Below, piece after piece: positions 22,011 through 32,170 of a stretch of DNA of 64,000 nt. A model generated the notes under the pieces. The model saw only the letters and a list, made by a program, of their open reading frames with translations. It was not told the DNA's origin and did not search any database. Source of the stretch: Pinus tabuliformis (lineage: Eukaryota; Streptophyta; Pinopsida; Pinales; Pinaceae); contig CM062818.1 of the NCBI GenBank assembly GCA_031772625.1, positions 210,049,742 to 210,113,741 on the forward strand. The letters are read 5' to 3'. Both the position numbers and the translations under genes were made by a program. Position 1 is the first letter of the stretch. The number at the start of each line of letters is the position of its first letter.

Positions 22011-22115
22011 AATTAATTGACTAAATAGTTGATTATTTTTTTTACTAGCGAATGTGTCCAATTAATTAATTAACTAAATAGTTGATTATTTTTTTTTACT
22101 AGCGAATGTGTCCAA
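22011..22115. repeat. 53-bp tandem duplication beside element E
   Basis: Copies at 22011-22063 and 22064-22115 share ACTAAATAGTTGATTATTTT and ACTAGCGAATGTGTCCAAT. A related ACTAAATAGTTGATT lies just right of element E at 27056-27070. Confidence 0.9.
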
Positions 22116-22186
22116 TCCCACTGGTTGCTACTATAACCTCTAGGAGAGCCCTCAAGAAAAACCCTGGAACTCAGGACCTACACACC

Positions 22187-22191
22187 CTCAC
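22187..22191. repeat. Left target-site duplication of element E (CTCAC)
   Basis: CTCAC abuts the LTR start TGTCACG. The same CTCAC follows the right LTR at 27023-27027. Confidence 0.92.
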
Positions 22192-23266
22192 TGTCACGAC
22201 CGGAGGCCTACGGTAGTCTTCCAACCGAGCCGGCGAGGTGCGGCACCACCGAGCACTTTCTTTTCACCAATACTCGTGCACATGGACTACGCCTACTTCA
22301 CATTAACATACTTAGTTTGTGTTTCGCAACCAAGTAAAATGCATTAACCTTTATACTTAATGAAGCCCATACTCTTTCATTATCCAATATGCAATTAACC
22401 AAGACAATAACAATTGCACACAAGTATAAAGGGAGGGGCAACTCCCGAACAAGTCTGACCGATAATAATATATTATGACAATTCTTCAATAATACATCAT
22501 ACAAGTGTGCTTGACAGAATTCAAGCCAACACTTAGAAATATTTACAATCAAGGCAAAGACAACCTTTTACAACCATGTGCCAACCTCTTACGGTAGGAG
22601 GGTGCTCACCCGAGACACCAAGAACTCCTCCTTTCGGTTTTGCACAAAATCCCAACTCCAACTCGTATCTCTGCACCTATGTTCGACCTCCGGTAAAACT
22701 GCGCACATCCACGGTAGAGCTCATGAGTTATGCGCACTCTACTATTTCTGCGCCTTCCCTTTTACCCCTTATCGAACTGTAGAAGAGATGCGAAGTGCGA
22801 TGATGCCAAATGAGGCTCTGCGCCTTTGTATATATACGCATGCTTCCCAAATGGTGAGGGGGTGTCAACTTTAAAGGCGACCCCATAAAACAGTCGTAAC
22901 GCCCACGCTTTAACCTTTTTGCAAGTCGGCCTTTGCCATATGCAAAGCCTCTCTACGCCAAGTATAAAGCCTTCGGCCTCCTTTCCATTTTCGCACTAAG
23001 TGTTAAGTGCTCCAAGGATCGTCGCATCTTTCGTCACAAGTGGCTCGGCCGCTTGTCGCTCTTCGTCGCATGCCCGGAGAACCGCCGTTCATCGCTCGCC
23101 CGCTCGTCGTGCACGGGGCACCCGCCCATCGTGCAAGGAGCGCCCGCCCGTCGTGCGTGCCTGCCCGAGTCGCGTTCACCGTCCGCCCGTCGTGCAAGGA
23201 GCGCCCGCCCGTCGCGTTCACCGTCCACCCGTCGTGCGTGCCTGCCCGAGTCGCGGAGGCCTTACA
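22192..23266 (-). repeat. 3' LTR of element E
   Basis: Starts TGTCACGACC and ends CCTTACA. The right-hand third (about 23080-23255) is GC-rich and built of short imperfect repeats such as CGCCCGCCCGTCGTGC and GCGTTCACCGTCC. Open frames seen on both strands in this part reflect base composition, not genes. Confidence 0.93.
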
Positions 23267-23278
23267 TCCTCCTCCACC
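23267..23278 (-). promoter_or_regulatory. Polypurine tract of element E
   Basis: The plus strand TCCTCCTCCACC next to the left LTR reads GGTGGAGGAGGA on the coding strand, directly before the LTR. This is the expected primer for plus-strand DNA synthesis. Confidence 0.85.
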
Positions 23279-23819
23279 TGAAATCGTTGTCATCCTCGAC
23301 AACATACCATCTTGGTAGCTCTCCACCAAGATCATCATCAGCCATGATGTAGACTCCTCCATATAAGGCAAACATCACTGCAACATATATAAAGCTCCAT
23401 CTCCATCATGCTCCACCTTAGTGACTGACTGTCACCAAGACAACCATACCAAGGTATGTACTTCATCATCTTGATCCATATGTCATCATGTGCACTTCTA
23501 TCATGATACTCAAGCATAATGCCAATACATTTATGTACACTTTGCGACCCCATGTGTGAACTAGTTGGGTAGCTAATCCAACCATCACACCCAATCCATG
23601 AGAGTGAACATCCTCATGTCCTCATCAACTGTTTCTCAAACATCAATCACATCCTCGACTCATCAAGAATCTACAATCCATGCTCAGGTCCATGGAAACT
23701 CCATCCATCTGCAACATGTCATGATGCTTGATGCCAAGCCATCCCTGCACCATCAATCATACGTGCTCAACATGTTTAAGGACTCACTGCCATGAGCAGC
23801 TAACAATGAGCCCCATCTT
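23279..23819 (-). other. 3' untranslated interior of element E
   Basis: About 540 bases between the gag-protease stop and the polypurine tract. It has no long open frame on the coding strand and is rich in CATC/ATCATG phrases. No RT or integrase motif was found, which confirms the gag-protease-only layout. Confidence 0.7.
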
Positions 23820-25748
23820 CTATGTCATATAAGAAGATGTAGAGGGAGTAGAGCCTGAAGGCTCTCCCTCACTAATCAACTCAATCCATCTATTAGGATC
23901 CTCAACCTCCATTCTTTGTAGATATGCCTCCCGATCTTCCTTCTGGATATTCGGCCTCACATATACCTCATCGACATCATCATCATCGTCCTCCACTAGC
24001 TCTAGCCTTCTTGACAAGTCCAAGATGCTATCTGAAAGTGATCTAATGACCAATGACTCCTCCACAAGCTTTGCCTCAACAGTGGACAACCGCTTGTTCA
24101 CCTTCTCCCTATCTTCCATTTGCATTCCTCCTAATTTATGATCAGGTTTTCTCACACCAATGGTTGGAACGCCAATGGGTACATCTTCCCTTCCATCATA
24201 AATGAAGAGTTTCCTCAAATGTGGTACAACCATAGCCTCAAATTGTTTCATGAATTCCATCCCCAATACAGCTTCATAGTCATCAATCCGTACTATAGTG
24301 AAGTCCACCTTCCCGGTCCATTCACCAAGTGTAGTGTCCACTTTTTCAGCTATACCAAGAATTCCCATAGGAGGAGAATTCACTGTCTTCATTTGTGCCT
24401 TTACCGGTACAAATTTCAGCCCAATCCTTCTCGCAGTATCTTCACTCATGAAGTTGTGTGAAGCCCCACTATCCACCATAGTGAGTACATCAGCACCTCC
24501 AACCTTCATCTGAACATACTCCAATCTGTTCCTTTCAGGATCTCTTCTAGAAGTCACTTCCATAGTAGCAGAAGCACTGAGTATCTGCATCATCCCCACA
24601 GAAGCATCATCATCATCAGACTGTGCAGCGGCAGCCACCTTCGATTTAGAGGGATAGTTCTTCACCACGTGTGGTCCTGCACATATCCAACATTTCAAAG
24701 GCTTCTTCGTTTTCGAACTATCATCCGATTTCGAAGCATCATCCTTCTTCTTTTCTTTTGGCTTGTCGGACTTCTTTTTCTCATCAGAAGTCTCATCATA
24801 ATGATCCACCAACCTATCAACCGCAGCAAAAGCCTCCTCAAGTGTTCTAATCTTCTGCCTCTTCACCTCATTGCATGCCCAAGGCTTCAACCCAATAATG
24901 AAGTTGAATACCTAGTCCCTTTCTGCCATGTCGGGAAGTTCTAGAGCTGCACTTGCAAACTCTCGCTGATATGCTTGTAGGCTTCCGGTTTGCTTGATGA
25001 ACTTAATCTTCATCCTTGCTTCCCATGTTTCATCGTGAGGACTGAAATGGGTCTGCAAAGCCTTTTTCATGTCATCCCACGAAGTGATGTCATCAGAACT
25101 CCCATTGAAAATCTGATCCACCCTTCTTCGCCACCACATCTTAGCATCCTTTTTCAAGAACTGAGTAGCCACCTTGACTTGTGTCTCACCATCAGGTAGA
25201 CTCAACCGTTACAAGTACTGCTCCATGTCCCATAGAAAGTTGCCAAGAGTCTTTGCGCTCCTTGTGCCATCATAAGATTCCGGTTCTTTGACTTTCACAT
25301 GAGGCACTCCTCCACTTGAGTTATGCCTCACGACCTTCTTCAATACCGCGATCTCATCCTTGGCTTCATCAAGAGATTTGTTTACCTTGTCAAGAGATCC
25401 CTTCAAGTTCACGATCTTTGCAAGACCCTGATCCCTTGCTTCTTCAAACTCTTTGACCCTTACTTCAAGTTGTGTACACATAAGATCAGTGTACTCATAC
25501 TGTGCTCAGAGTTCATCATGTTGTGTTCGGAGTTCTTCAAGCTCTTCCTTGGTCTTCAAGTTGATCTCTTGCTCTTTAGCAAGCAAGTCCATCTTCTGAT
25601 CCCAAGAGGTCTCTAAAGTCCCCATATTTTCAATTACCTTTTCAATGAACCCAAGAGTAGCATCCTTCATCGAATGAATAGACCCAGCCTGAGATTCAGT
25701 TGCCATCTCTAACAAGTTCTTGCTCTTTTGCAATCTAGTTTCAACCAT
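23820..25748 (-). pseudogene. Element E gag-protease polyprotein, one frame with three nonsense codons
   Basis: From ATG at 25746-25748 to the stop at 23820 there are 643 codons in a single frame, broken only by TGA (25506-25508), TAA (25209-25211) and TAG (24912-24914); there is no frameshift. Domains in order: a long N-terminal coiled coil (25748 to about 25330, heptads such as LKGSLDKVNKSLDEAKDEIA); the retrotransposon gag domain (about 25300-24900, with KDAKMWWRRRV and MKKALQTHF); a lysine/serine-rich linker; a zinc knuckle CWICAGPHVVKNYP lacking its last Cys (Tyr instead); aspartic protease with VDSGASHNFMSE; then a C-terminal coiled coil and acidic tail. The part after the TAG (24890-23820) is open for 356 codons. 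The product would have formed particles and cut itself; it now cannot be made full length without readthrough. Confidence 0.88.
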
Positions 25749-25925
25749 TCAACAGCTTCCCCAAGTCAGCTGCAACTTGAACCAACCCTTGTTCCACTTC
25801 GTGTGAAACAGTTTCCTTCACGTGCAAGAACCTGTCACGAGCAACCCTGCTCACCAGCTCTAGACCGAGCTCTGATACCAACTTCACTTTGGTGAAGTTG
25901 TGTAGCAGCTTCAACACCCTGTGAA
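25749..25925 (-). other. Leader of element E with a second primer-site-like motif and hairpin
   Basis: Between the primer site and the gag ATG. At 25867-25880 the minus strand reads TGGTATCAGAGCTC, a perfect initiator Met-tRNA match placed about 60 bases inside the element. Next to it ACTTCAC and GTGAAGT can pair as a short stem with a TTTG-type loop. Confidence 0.75.
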
Positions 25926-25940
25926 CCTGCTCCGATACCA
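25926..25940 (-). promoter_or_regulatory. Primer binding site of element E
   Basis: The minus strand reads TGGTATCGGAGCAGG two bases after the right LTR. This is an initiator Met-tRNA site with one mismatch in the first twelve bases. It defines the right LTR as the 5' LTR and the element as minus-strand. Confidence 0.9.
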
Positions 25941-25942
25941 GC

Positions 25943-27022
25943 TGTCACGCCCCCATGCCTACGGTAGTCTTCCAACCAAGCTCGCGAGGTGCGGCACCAC
26001 CGAGCACTTCCTTTTCACCAATACTCGTGCACATGGACTACGCCACATTAACATACTTAGTTTGTGTTTCGCAACTAAGTAAAATGCATTAACCTTTATA
26101 CTTAATGAAGCCCATACTCTTTCATTATCCAATATGCAATTAACCAAGACAATAACAATTGCACACAAGTATAAAGGGAGGGGCAACTCCCGAACAAGTC
26201 CGCCCGATAATAATATATTAAGACAATTCTTCAATAATACATCATACAAGTGTGCTTGACAGAATTCAAGCCAACACTTAGAAATATTTACAATCAAGGC
26301 AAGACAGCCTTTTACAACCATGTGCCAACCTCTTACGGTAGGAGGGTGCTCACCCGAGACACCAAGAACTCCTCCTTTCGGTGATGCACAAAATCCTAAC
26401 TCCAAACCGTATCTCTGCACCTATGTTCGACCTCCGGTAAAATTGCGCACATCCACGGTAGATCGCATGAGTTATGCGCACTCTACTATTTATGCGCCTT
26501 TCCTTTTACCCCTTATCGAACTGTAGAAGAGATGCGAAGTGCGTCGATTCCAAATGAGGCTTTGCGCCTTTGTATATATACCCATGCTTCCCAAATGGTG
26601 AGGGGGTGTCAACTTTAAAGCCGACCCCATAAAATAGTCATAACGCCCACGCTTTAACCTTTTTGCAAGTCGGCCGTTGCCATATGCAAAGCCTCTCTAC
26701 GCCAAGTATAAACCTTCGGCCTCCTTTCCATTTTCGCACTAAGTGTTAAGTGCTCCAAGGATCGTCGCATCTTTCGTCACAAGTGGCTCGGCCGCTTGTC
26801 GCTCTTCGTCGCATGCCCGGAGAACCCCCGTTCATCGCTCGCCCGCTCGTCGTGCACGGGGCGCCCGCCCGTCGTGCAAGGAGCACCCGCTCGCCGTGTG
26901 TGCCTGCCTGAGTCGCGTTCACCGTCCGCCCGTCGTGAAAGGAGCGCCCGCCCGTCGCGTTCACCGTCCACCCATCGTGGCGTTCACCGTCCACCCATCG
27001 TGGGTGCTGCGGAGGCCTTACA
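25943..27022 (-). repeat. 5' LTR of element E
   Basis: Starts TGTCACGCCC and ends CCTTACA, like the left LTR. The main differences from it are a missing 6-base CTACTT-like segment near the start, scattered substitutions, and rearranged GC-rich short repeats at the right end. Confidence 0.93.
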
Positions 27023-27027
27023 CTCAC
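27023..27027. repeat. Right target-site duplication of element E (CTCAC)
   Basis: Matches 22187-22191 exactly. Confidence 0.92.
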
Positions 27028-28344
27028 TCTCTAAGAGACCAAATCTCTGTGGCCAACTAAATAGTTGATTAATTAATTATTAGTTCATTGTTATTTAATC
27101 CATTATTAATTATTACATAAATTTACATTATAATGAATTAATTATTATTAATATTTATTAAGTAATAATGCTATTAAATTTAATTAACAATAAAATTAAT
27201 AATGTTAATTAACAACAACAACCTTTTTATTAAAATAGTTTGTAGTATTATTTTTATTGTTATTATTACATATTTATCAAGTTGAATATTAATATTATCA
27301 TTGATATTAGATTTATAAGGTTTATTGACATTTTTCAACCATATTTACTAATATGATTAAATATTGTTGTGCTAGCTACTTATATATAAAGAATTCAATT
27401 TTTAAAATCTAACCCTAAACCTTAATTTTTTTATTTATTTATTTAAGCTACATAAAATATTGAAAAGAGTTAATAATATTTGTGACTTCATATATAAAAT
27501 TAAAATATAAAAAAGAGTTAATAATATTTGTAACTTCATATATAAAATTAAATATTATGTTCAATTATACATTTATTAAAAAATTAAGAATCTATTATTT
27601 TCTTACAAAATAAATCAAATATATCTAGAAAATAAATCAATGAATTGATTTACTTAAAAGGAAAAAAAAAACTAATTAAATATGATCAACATTTTAGATA
27701 ACCACAATTTTTTTTTGCATTATTATTATTATTGTTTATTTTTAAGTCAAATTGGTGTATAGGACTCCTTATTTGTGGCACAAATAAGGATTTGACTGCT
27801 ATATCTACTAAGACATATAACAAAAAACATATGCTCTTAACCATCTGAAACTATAAAAACAATCCTAAAAAAATATATCTTTACACATAAATAATTAGTA
27901 AACCAGCCCTTGTTATGAAATTCTAGGTATGTAGAGCGTTGAAATAGAGGAGAAGTATAAAGGAAGCATAAACACAATGAAATAGGCTTGGTTTTCACGT
28001 TAAAATTATTACATACGGAAATATTAGCCTTTTGAACATCTTTTCTTAATTTTAAAGAGATGATTTTGCTGTGGCCGACAAACAGATATTAAAAAATTTT
28101 CTATGCAGGCACGAACAAGGCTTTGCTGCGCTGGGTTAATATAAACAGTGGGACAATTCACAATAGGTTTAAAGAGAATATGGAGTACGTAGATACAAAT
28201 ATATTTATGAGTTCAGACAATTTGTTGTTCTTCATTTTATCGTTCCAGCATGAATAAATAATTTTTACGATGCTAAAAGTATACAGAGCACATTGAAGCT
28301 TCTAAATGCGTTTTCTAATTGTAGAGCGTATGTACTTATTGTGT
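27028..28344. other. AT-rich intergenic DNA, no gene seen
   Basis: Dense A/T with phrases such as ATTAATTATTA and a near-duplicate of AAAAGAGTTAATAATATTTG around 27463 and 27513. No transposon motif. It ends at the 45-bp tandem repeat ahead of the LBD-like exon. Confidence 0.55.
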
Positions 28345-28433
28345 GTGGCCTCGACAACCCGTTAATCAGGCCAACAAAATAAAAATAGCGTGGCCTCGAC
28401 AACCCGTTAAACAGGCAAACAAAATAAAAATAA
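28345..28433. repeat. 45-bp tandem duplication upstream of the LBD-like exon
   Basis: Copies at 28345-28389 and 28390-28433 share GTGGCCTCGACAACCCGTTA and CAAACAAAATAAAAATA. It lies about 140 bases before the ATG at 28575. Confidence 0.9.
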
Positions 28434-28574
28434 TTGATTTCTCTTTTCATTTCCCATTTGAAATGAAAATATCAAGAAGTCGCAGATATTTCACAAACAT
28501 GTCGGTGCTATATTTCCATATATTTGCAAGTTTTGCAGCTCTTATTCTTTTGCATATTTGTTTCTTCAATGAGG

Positions 28575-28697
28575 ATGAGTTGTAATCGTTGCAGACTGTT
28601 CCGTAAGGGATGCGGCGACTCATGTATACTCAGGCCCTGCAACGAATCATGTATTCTACGATTGAAAAGCTCAAAGGTAACAAAGCTTAAATTCTAG
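28575..28697 (+). pseudogene. LBD (LOB-domain) transcription factor fragment, class II C-block
   Basis: A 40-codon frame whose first 22 residues run MSCNRCRLFRKG, then CGDSC, then ILRPC. Cys3, Cys6, Cys13 and Cys17 match the CX2CX6CX3C zinc-binding C-block of plant LATERAL ORGAN BOUNDARIES domain proteins, and the MSCNxCRxxRKGC start with RPC after it is the class II form. The family binds DNA in the nucleus; class II members are linked to nitrogen and anthocyanin control. The GAS block and leucine-zipper part are absent: the frame ends 18 residues past the C-block at TAG, just after AAAGGTAACA, which could be a splice donor. It may be exon 1 of a gene whose exon 2 lies elsewhere, or a captured or decayed fragment. 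SCILR occurs twice, hinting at a small internal duplication. Confidence 0.62.
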
Positions 28698-28961
28698 AAA
28701 ATATAAGGCTAAGGAGAGCATACCTTTGGGAGAATCTCATTTCCAATCACATAGCAGAAATTCTGCCAAGTACAACACTTAGAATAAGATAATTTTCATT
28801 TGAAATTTAAACTTCAAATGCGGTCTTAAATTTTAAATTTTAAATGAGGTCTTAAAGAAAATTTACTCGAACCTTTGATTTATTTAAAATACAAATCAAA
28901 TTTTTTCCATTAATTTATTTAAAAATCAGAATTCCTTAACCTGAATTCTAATATCGACCAC

Positions 28962-29223
28962 GCTTATGGCTTAAACATATGTGTAAGAATGAATACTTAT
29001 TACCCTCTTATCTAAATTAAATTTCAACTTAAACATGATGACATCCAAATTAGGAAAATCCAAGTATAGCAAATCAAATACCCTTGAGAATGTGGCTTAT
29101 AGCTTAAATATATCTCTAACAATGAATACTTATTACTCTCTTATCTAAATTAAATTTCAACTTAAACATGATTGCATCCAAATTATGAAAATCCAATAGA
29201 GCACATCAAATAACTTTGAGAAT
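28962..29223. repeat. 133-bp tandem duplication
   Basis: Copies at 28962-29094 and 29095-29223. Both contain AATGAATACTTATTAC, TCTAAATTAAATTTCAACTT and AACATGAT. Non-coding. Confidence 0.92.
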
Positions 29224-30689
29224 GTTCAAATAAAGTCAATGTTATTTAGTTACATGAGTCCAAATGGTTGTCACCACTGAGGTTGTTCACAAAGTGGATG
29301 TCTGATCCAGTTTTAATTCTATTTTAAATTGGATTGTAGCCACCACCAAGATCAGTTGTACCTATTATTATTAAGTCAATATGTCATTCCCCTTAATACT
29401 TTCACACATTACAATTTTTTTTTTTCATTTTGCAAGAAGTGACATCTCTTCATGTGTATTGGTATTATAGTCTCTATAGGTTGATTTTCTACTTTTGTAC
29501 AGGTCATTTAATTCCCTAGATACATGGTTCCCTAATGTTTTAATCATATGGTTTAAGGATTAAAAATTAAAAGAATATTTTATATTATATATTTATTGTG
29601 CTTCTCCAAGGGTCTAAGGGTCGCTTTTGGCTTGTTATTTAGGAATTGTGTTGTTAATTTACTAACTGTCTTTCCTTTTGCAAAGGCATGTTGGTAGAAC
29701 CTATACACCACTCTAGAGAATTCAGCCTGTTGGTAAAACCTATACACCACTTTAGGTAATACTCTCTAAGCCCTCAAATTATTTGGTGTATACATTAATG
29801 AACACATAACTTCATCTACATCAATATAGTGTTAAAAGTTAATGTCCAAAGTTACTTGTTCCCCATAGACAATACCACCTTCCACCTTCCTGATGTGTCC
29901 CTCCTCAGTTGGACTACATTGGTGATCATGTGGGACTCATGGTTGTGGTATGATGATTATGATGAGGGAAAAGGATCCAATGGTGATTGTTTTATCTTGG
30001 GAACCAACTGTGATTGTGTTATCATCAACAGAGTAAATGAGTTACTTTAAACATAGTAGAGATTCTAATTGTATATCCATGCAAGACTCTTTAGGAAGAT
30101 ACACTTCTCTTCTACCCAACTATGAACAATCACCACTGGCTCCATAGATCTCCTTACCCCTCTAAATCAACAACCTCTTGTGATTCTAGTCAAGGTATGT
30201 TTATGTCTTGCTTCTCTAGCATACTTTTCCTTAGTGTTGTCCCACTTTCTAAGGTCTGCCAACCCTATAGCCTAGGTTGTTTCTAATTTTTCAAAAAATT
30301 GTTTTCCCTTTTTTGTCAAAGCCCACCTTTTTCTCAAGTGGCCCTTTACTCACAAGTACTAAGTGTTAGTGTTCTTTTCTTTTAGTATTTTCCTACACTA
30401 AGATATTTAATAGATTTCTCTCTCCAATCTCATTTAGCTCTTAGGGTTTTTTAGGAGCTATTTTAAGAGAGTTTATTGGGCCACATTGATTTGTGAATCT
30501 AGTAATAATCTCTTAAAATCAAGTCTTCTTTTCCCAAATAGTCTCTAGTTTTTTTATTCACAATGTTTATTTATTACATCATCTTACTTTTATTTAAACA
30601 ATGTTCATGATGAATTTTTAGCCACCACAATTAAAATATAGTTCCATCTAAAATAACATATATGTACCTAGAAAGAGAGGGGTGTCACA
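29224..30689 (-). repeat. Probable 3' LTR of element C (left end not defined)
   Basis: The right edge TGTCACA at 30683-30689 abuts TTTTCCCCATC, which read on the minus strand is a polypurine tract (GATGGGGAAAA) directly before an LTR start TGTGACACC. Everything left of it is non-coding and LTR-like, including a ~36-bp duplicated phrase (TGTTGGTA, ACCTATACACCACT) near 29690-29755. No second LTR is present, so the left limit is arbitrary. Confidence 0.55.
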
Positions 30690-32170
30690 TTTTCCCCATC
30701 TCGAAAATAACATGGCCCTCAGTGTTCATTACCCATCTACCTCATTTTTGAATAATGGTAGGTAAGCTTCTTTCATAGTATATTCTTATTCCCAAGTAGC
30801 CTCACGGTAAAGTGAACTCCACTGCATTCTAACTTGAGCCATGACTCAATTTTGTAGAAATGTCTCTTTCCGATCTAAGATGCAGAGTGGCTCTAGTAGA
30901 AATTCTCCTTCTGGTTCCACTTGTATCAAGTTCCAATCAATTATATGAGATTTATCATGAATATACTTCCTTAACAAGGACACATGAAATTATGAAATTT
31001 AATATGGTTGGGCAAAGCCACTTGATATGCCACATGACTTACTCTATCCAAGATTTCAAAAGGCCCATAGAGCCATAGTGCTAATTTTGTATAGGTCCTC
31101 ACACTTAACTTACTTTTTATTAGTTTTACTCTTAAGTAAACATGGTCCCCGATATTAAATTCTTTTTGAACTCCATTTTTATCTATGTAACCTTTTTGTT
31201 TGTCTTGAGTTGTCCTATATTTTATCTAATCTTCTGCACTACCTCTTTCATTCTGGCAAAGCATCTAGTCCCAATATTAATTTTTCTTCTAGTTGACTCC
31301 AACTGAGTGGTGTTTAACATTTTATGTCATATAAGGGTTCAAAAGGGCTCATTTTAATTGAATTTTGGTAGCTATTGTTATTGGAAAATTATTCTAAATG
31401 CATAAAATCTTCCCACTTGGTATAACTGTCCATGACATACATTCTTAGCATATCCTCCAAAATATGATTAATTCTTGAGTATGTCCATCTATTTTGGGAT
31501 GATATGCATCATTGAAATTTCCCCATGCCCCCAAACAAGGGTTCCCAAAGCTTGGAAGTTAATTTAGCATCTCTATGGAACACTATCATTTTTGGTACAC
31601 TATGTAGTTGAAAGATTTCTTTCATGAAAATATTAGCAATCTAGGGAGTCCAAAATGTATATTGTACATGTATAAACTGTGCTTGTTTAGTTAGTGTATA
31701 CACCACTATCATGATAGAGTCATGTTGTCACTTTGTACTTAGTATTCATGTAATAAAATCCATTGAAATTACTTCCCACTTCCACTCATGAATGGGCAAG
31801 GGGTTTAAAAATCTAGTGGGATGATGATGTTCCACCTTTACTTGTTGACATTCTAGGCACAACCCTAAATATTCTGCCACATCCTTCTTCATGCTTGGAA
31901 AAAATAAGTTTTTCCTTATTGTTGTTATCATTTTTTGGTATCCTAGATGGTATGCACATGGTTTCTTGTGATACTCATCCAAAATTATTTGTTTCAGACA
32001 AACTACACTTGGAACATATAACATGTTTCTCTAAGTTAGTAATTTTTTAGAATTTTCAGCATATTCTAAATTTTCCATTTGTAGTAATTTCTGTTGAATT
32101 TCCATTTGTTGTACTAATACTACTGACATATATTCCTATTACAGCATGGGCATACATACCTAGAGCATTT
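30690..32170 (-). mobile_element. Element C: 3' part of a chromodomain Ty3/gypsy element
   Basis: From left to right on the minus strand: polypurine tract, a chromodomain with AQVRMQWS and EATWE (about 30740-30870), integrase C-terminus, integrase core, then the integrase zinc-binding domain open at 31746-32024 (H at DEYHKKPCAYHLGYQ; both cysteines in CLECQQ) followed by KWEVISMDFIT. The RNase H-integrase spacer fades at about 32170, where element D sequence begins. RT, protease and gag are missing. This is a lineage similar to element B but a separate insertion. Confidence 0.83.

Larger units (their letters stand above)
22192..27022 (-). mobile_element. Element E: complete non-autonomous gag-protease LTR retrotransposon (TR-GAG type)
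   Basis: A 4.83-kb element with two ~1.08-kb LTRs, a primer site beside the right LTR, a polypurine tract beside the left LTR and CTCAC duplications on both sides. The interior (23267-25942) codes one gag-protease frame only. There is no RT, RNase H or integrase, nor room for them. It must have depended on enzymes from another element. The LTRs differ by only about 2-3 per 100 bases in the first 370 bases, by eye, so it is younger than element B. Confidence 0.93.

Noticed and set aside
22933..23371. Several overlapping open frames in the GC-rich part of the element E LTRs (also 26743-27068)
   Set aside because: Low stop density from high GC and short repeats. The frames overlap on both strands and differ between the two LTRs.
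24138..24513. Plus-strand open frames opposite the element E protease
   Set aside because: Shadows of the long minus-strand gag-protease frame, lacking any motif.
28343..28585. An 80-codon plus-strand frame with a hydrophobic C-terminal segment
   Set aside because: Its first half is just the 45-bp tandem repeat read twice, and the rest overlaps the LBD-like start in another frame. No support as a membrane protein.
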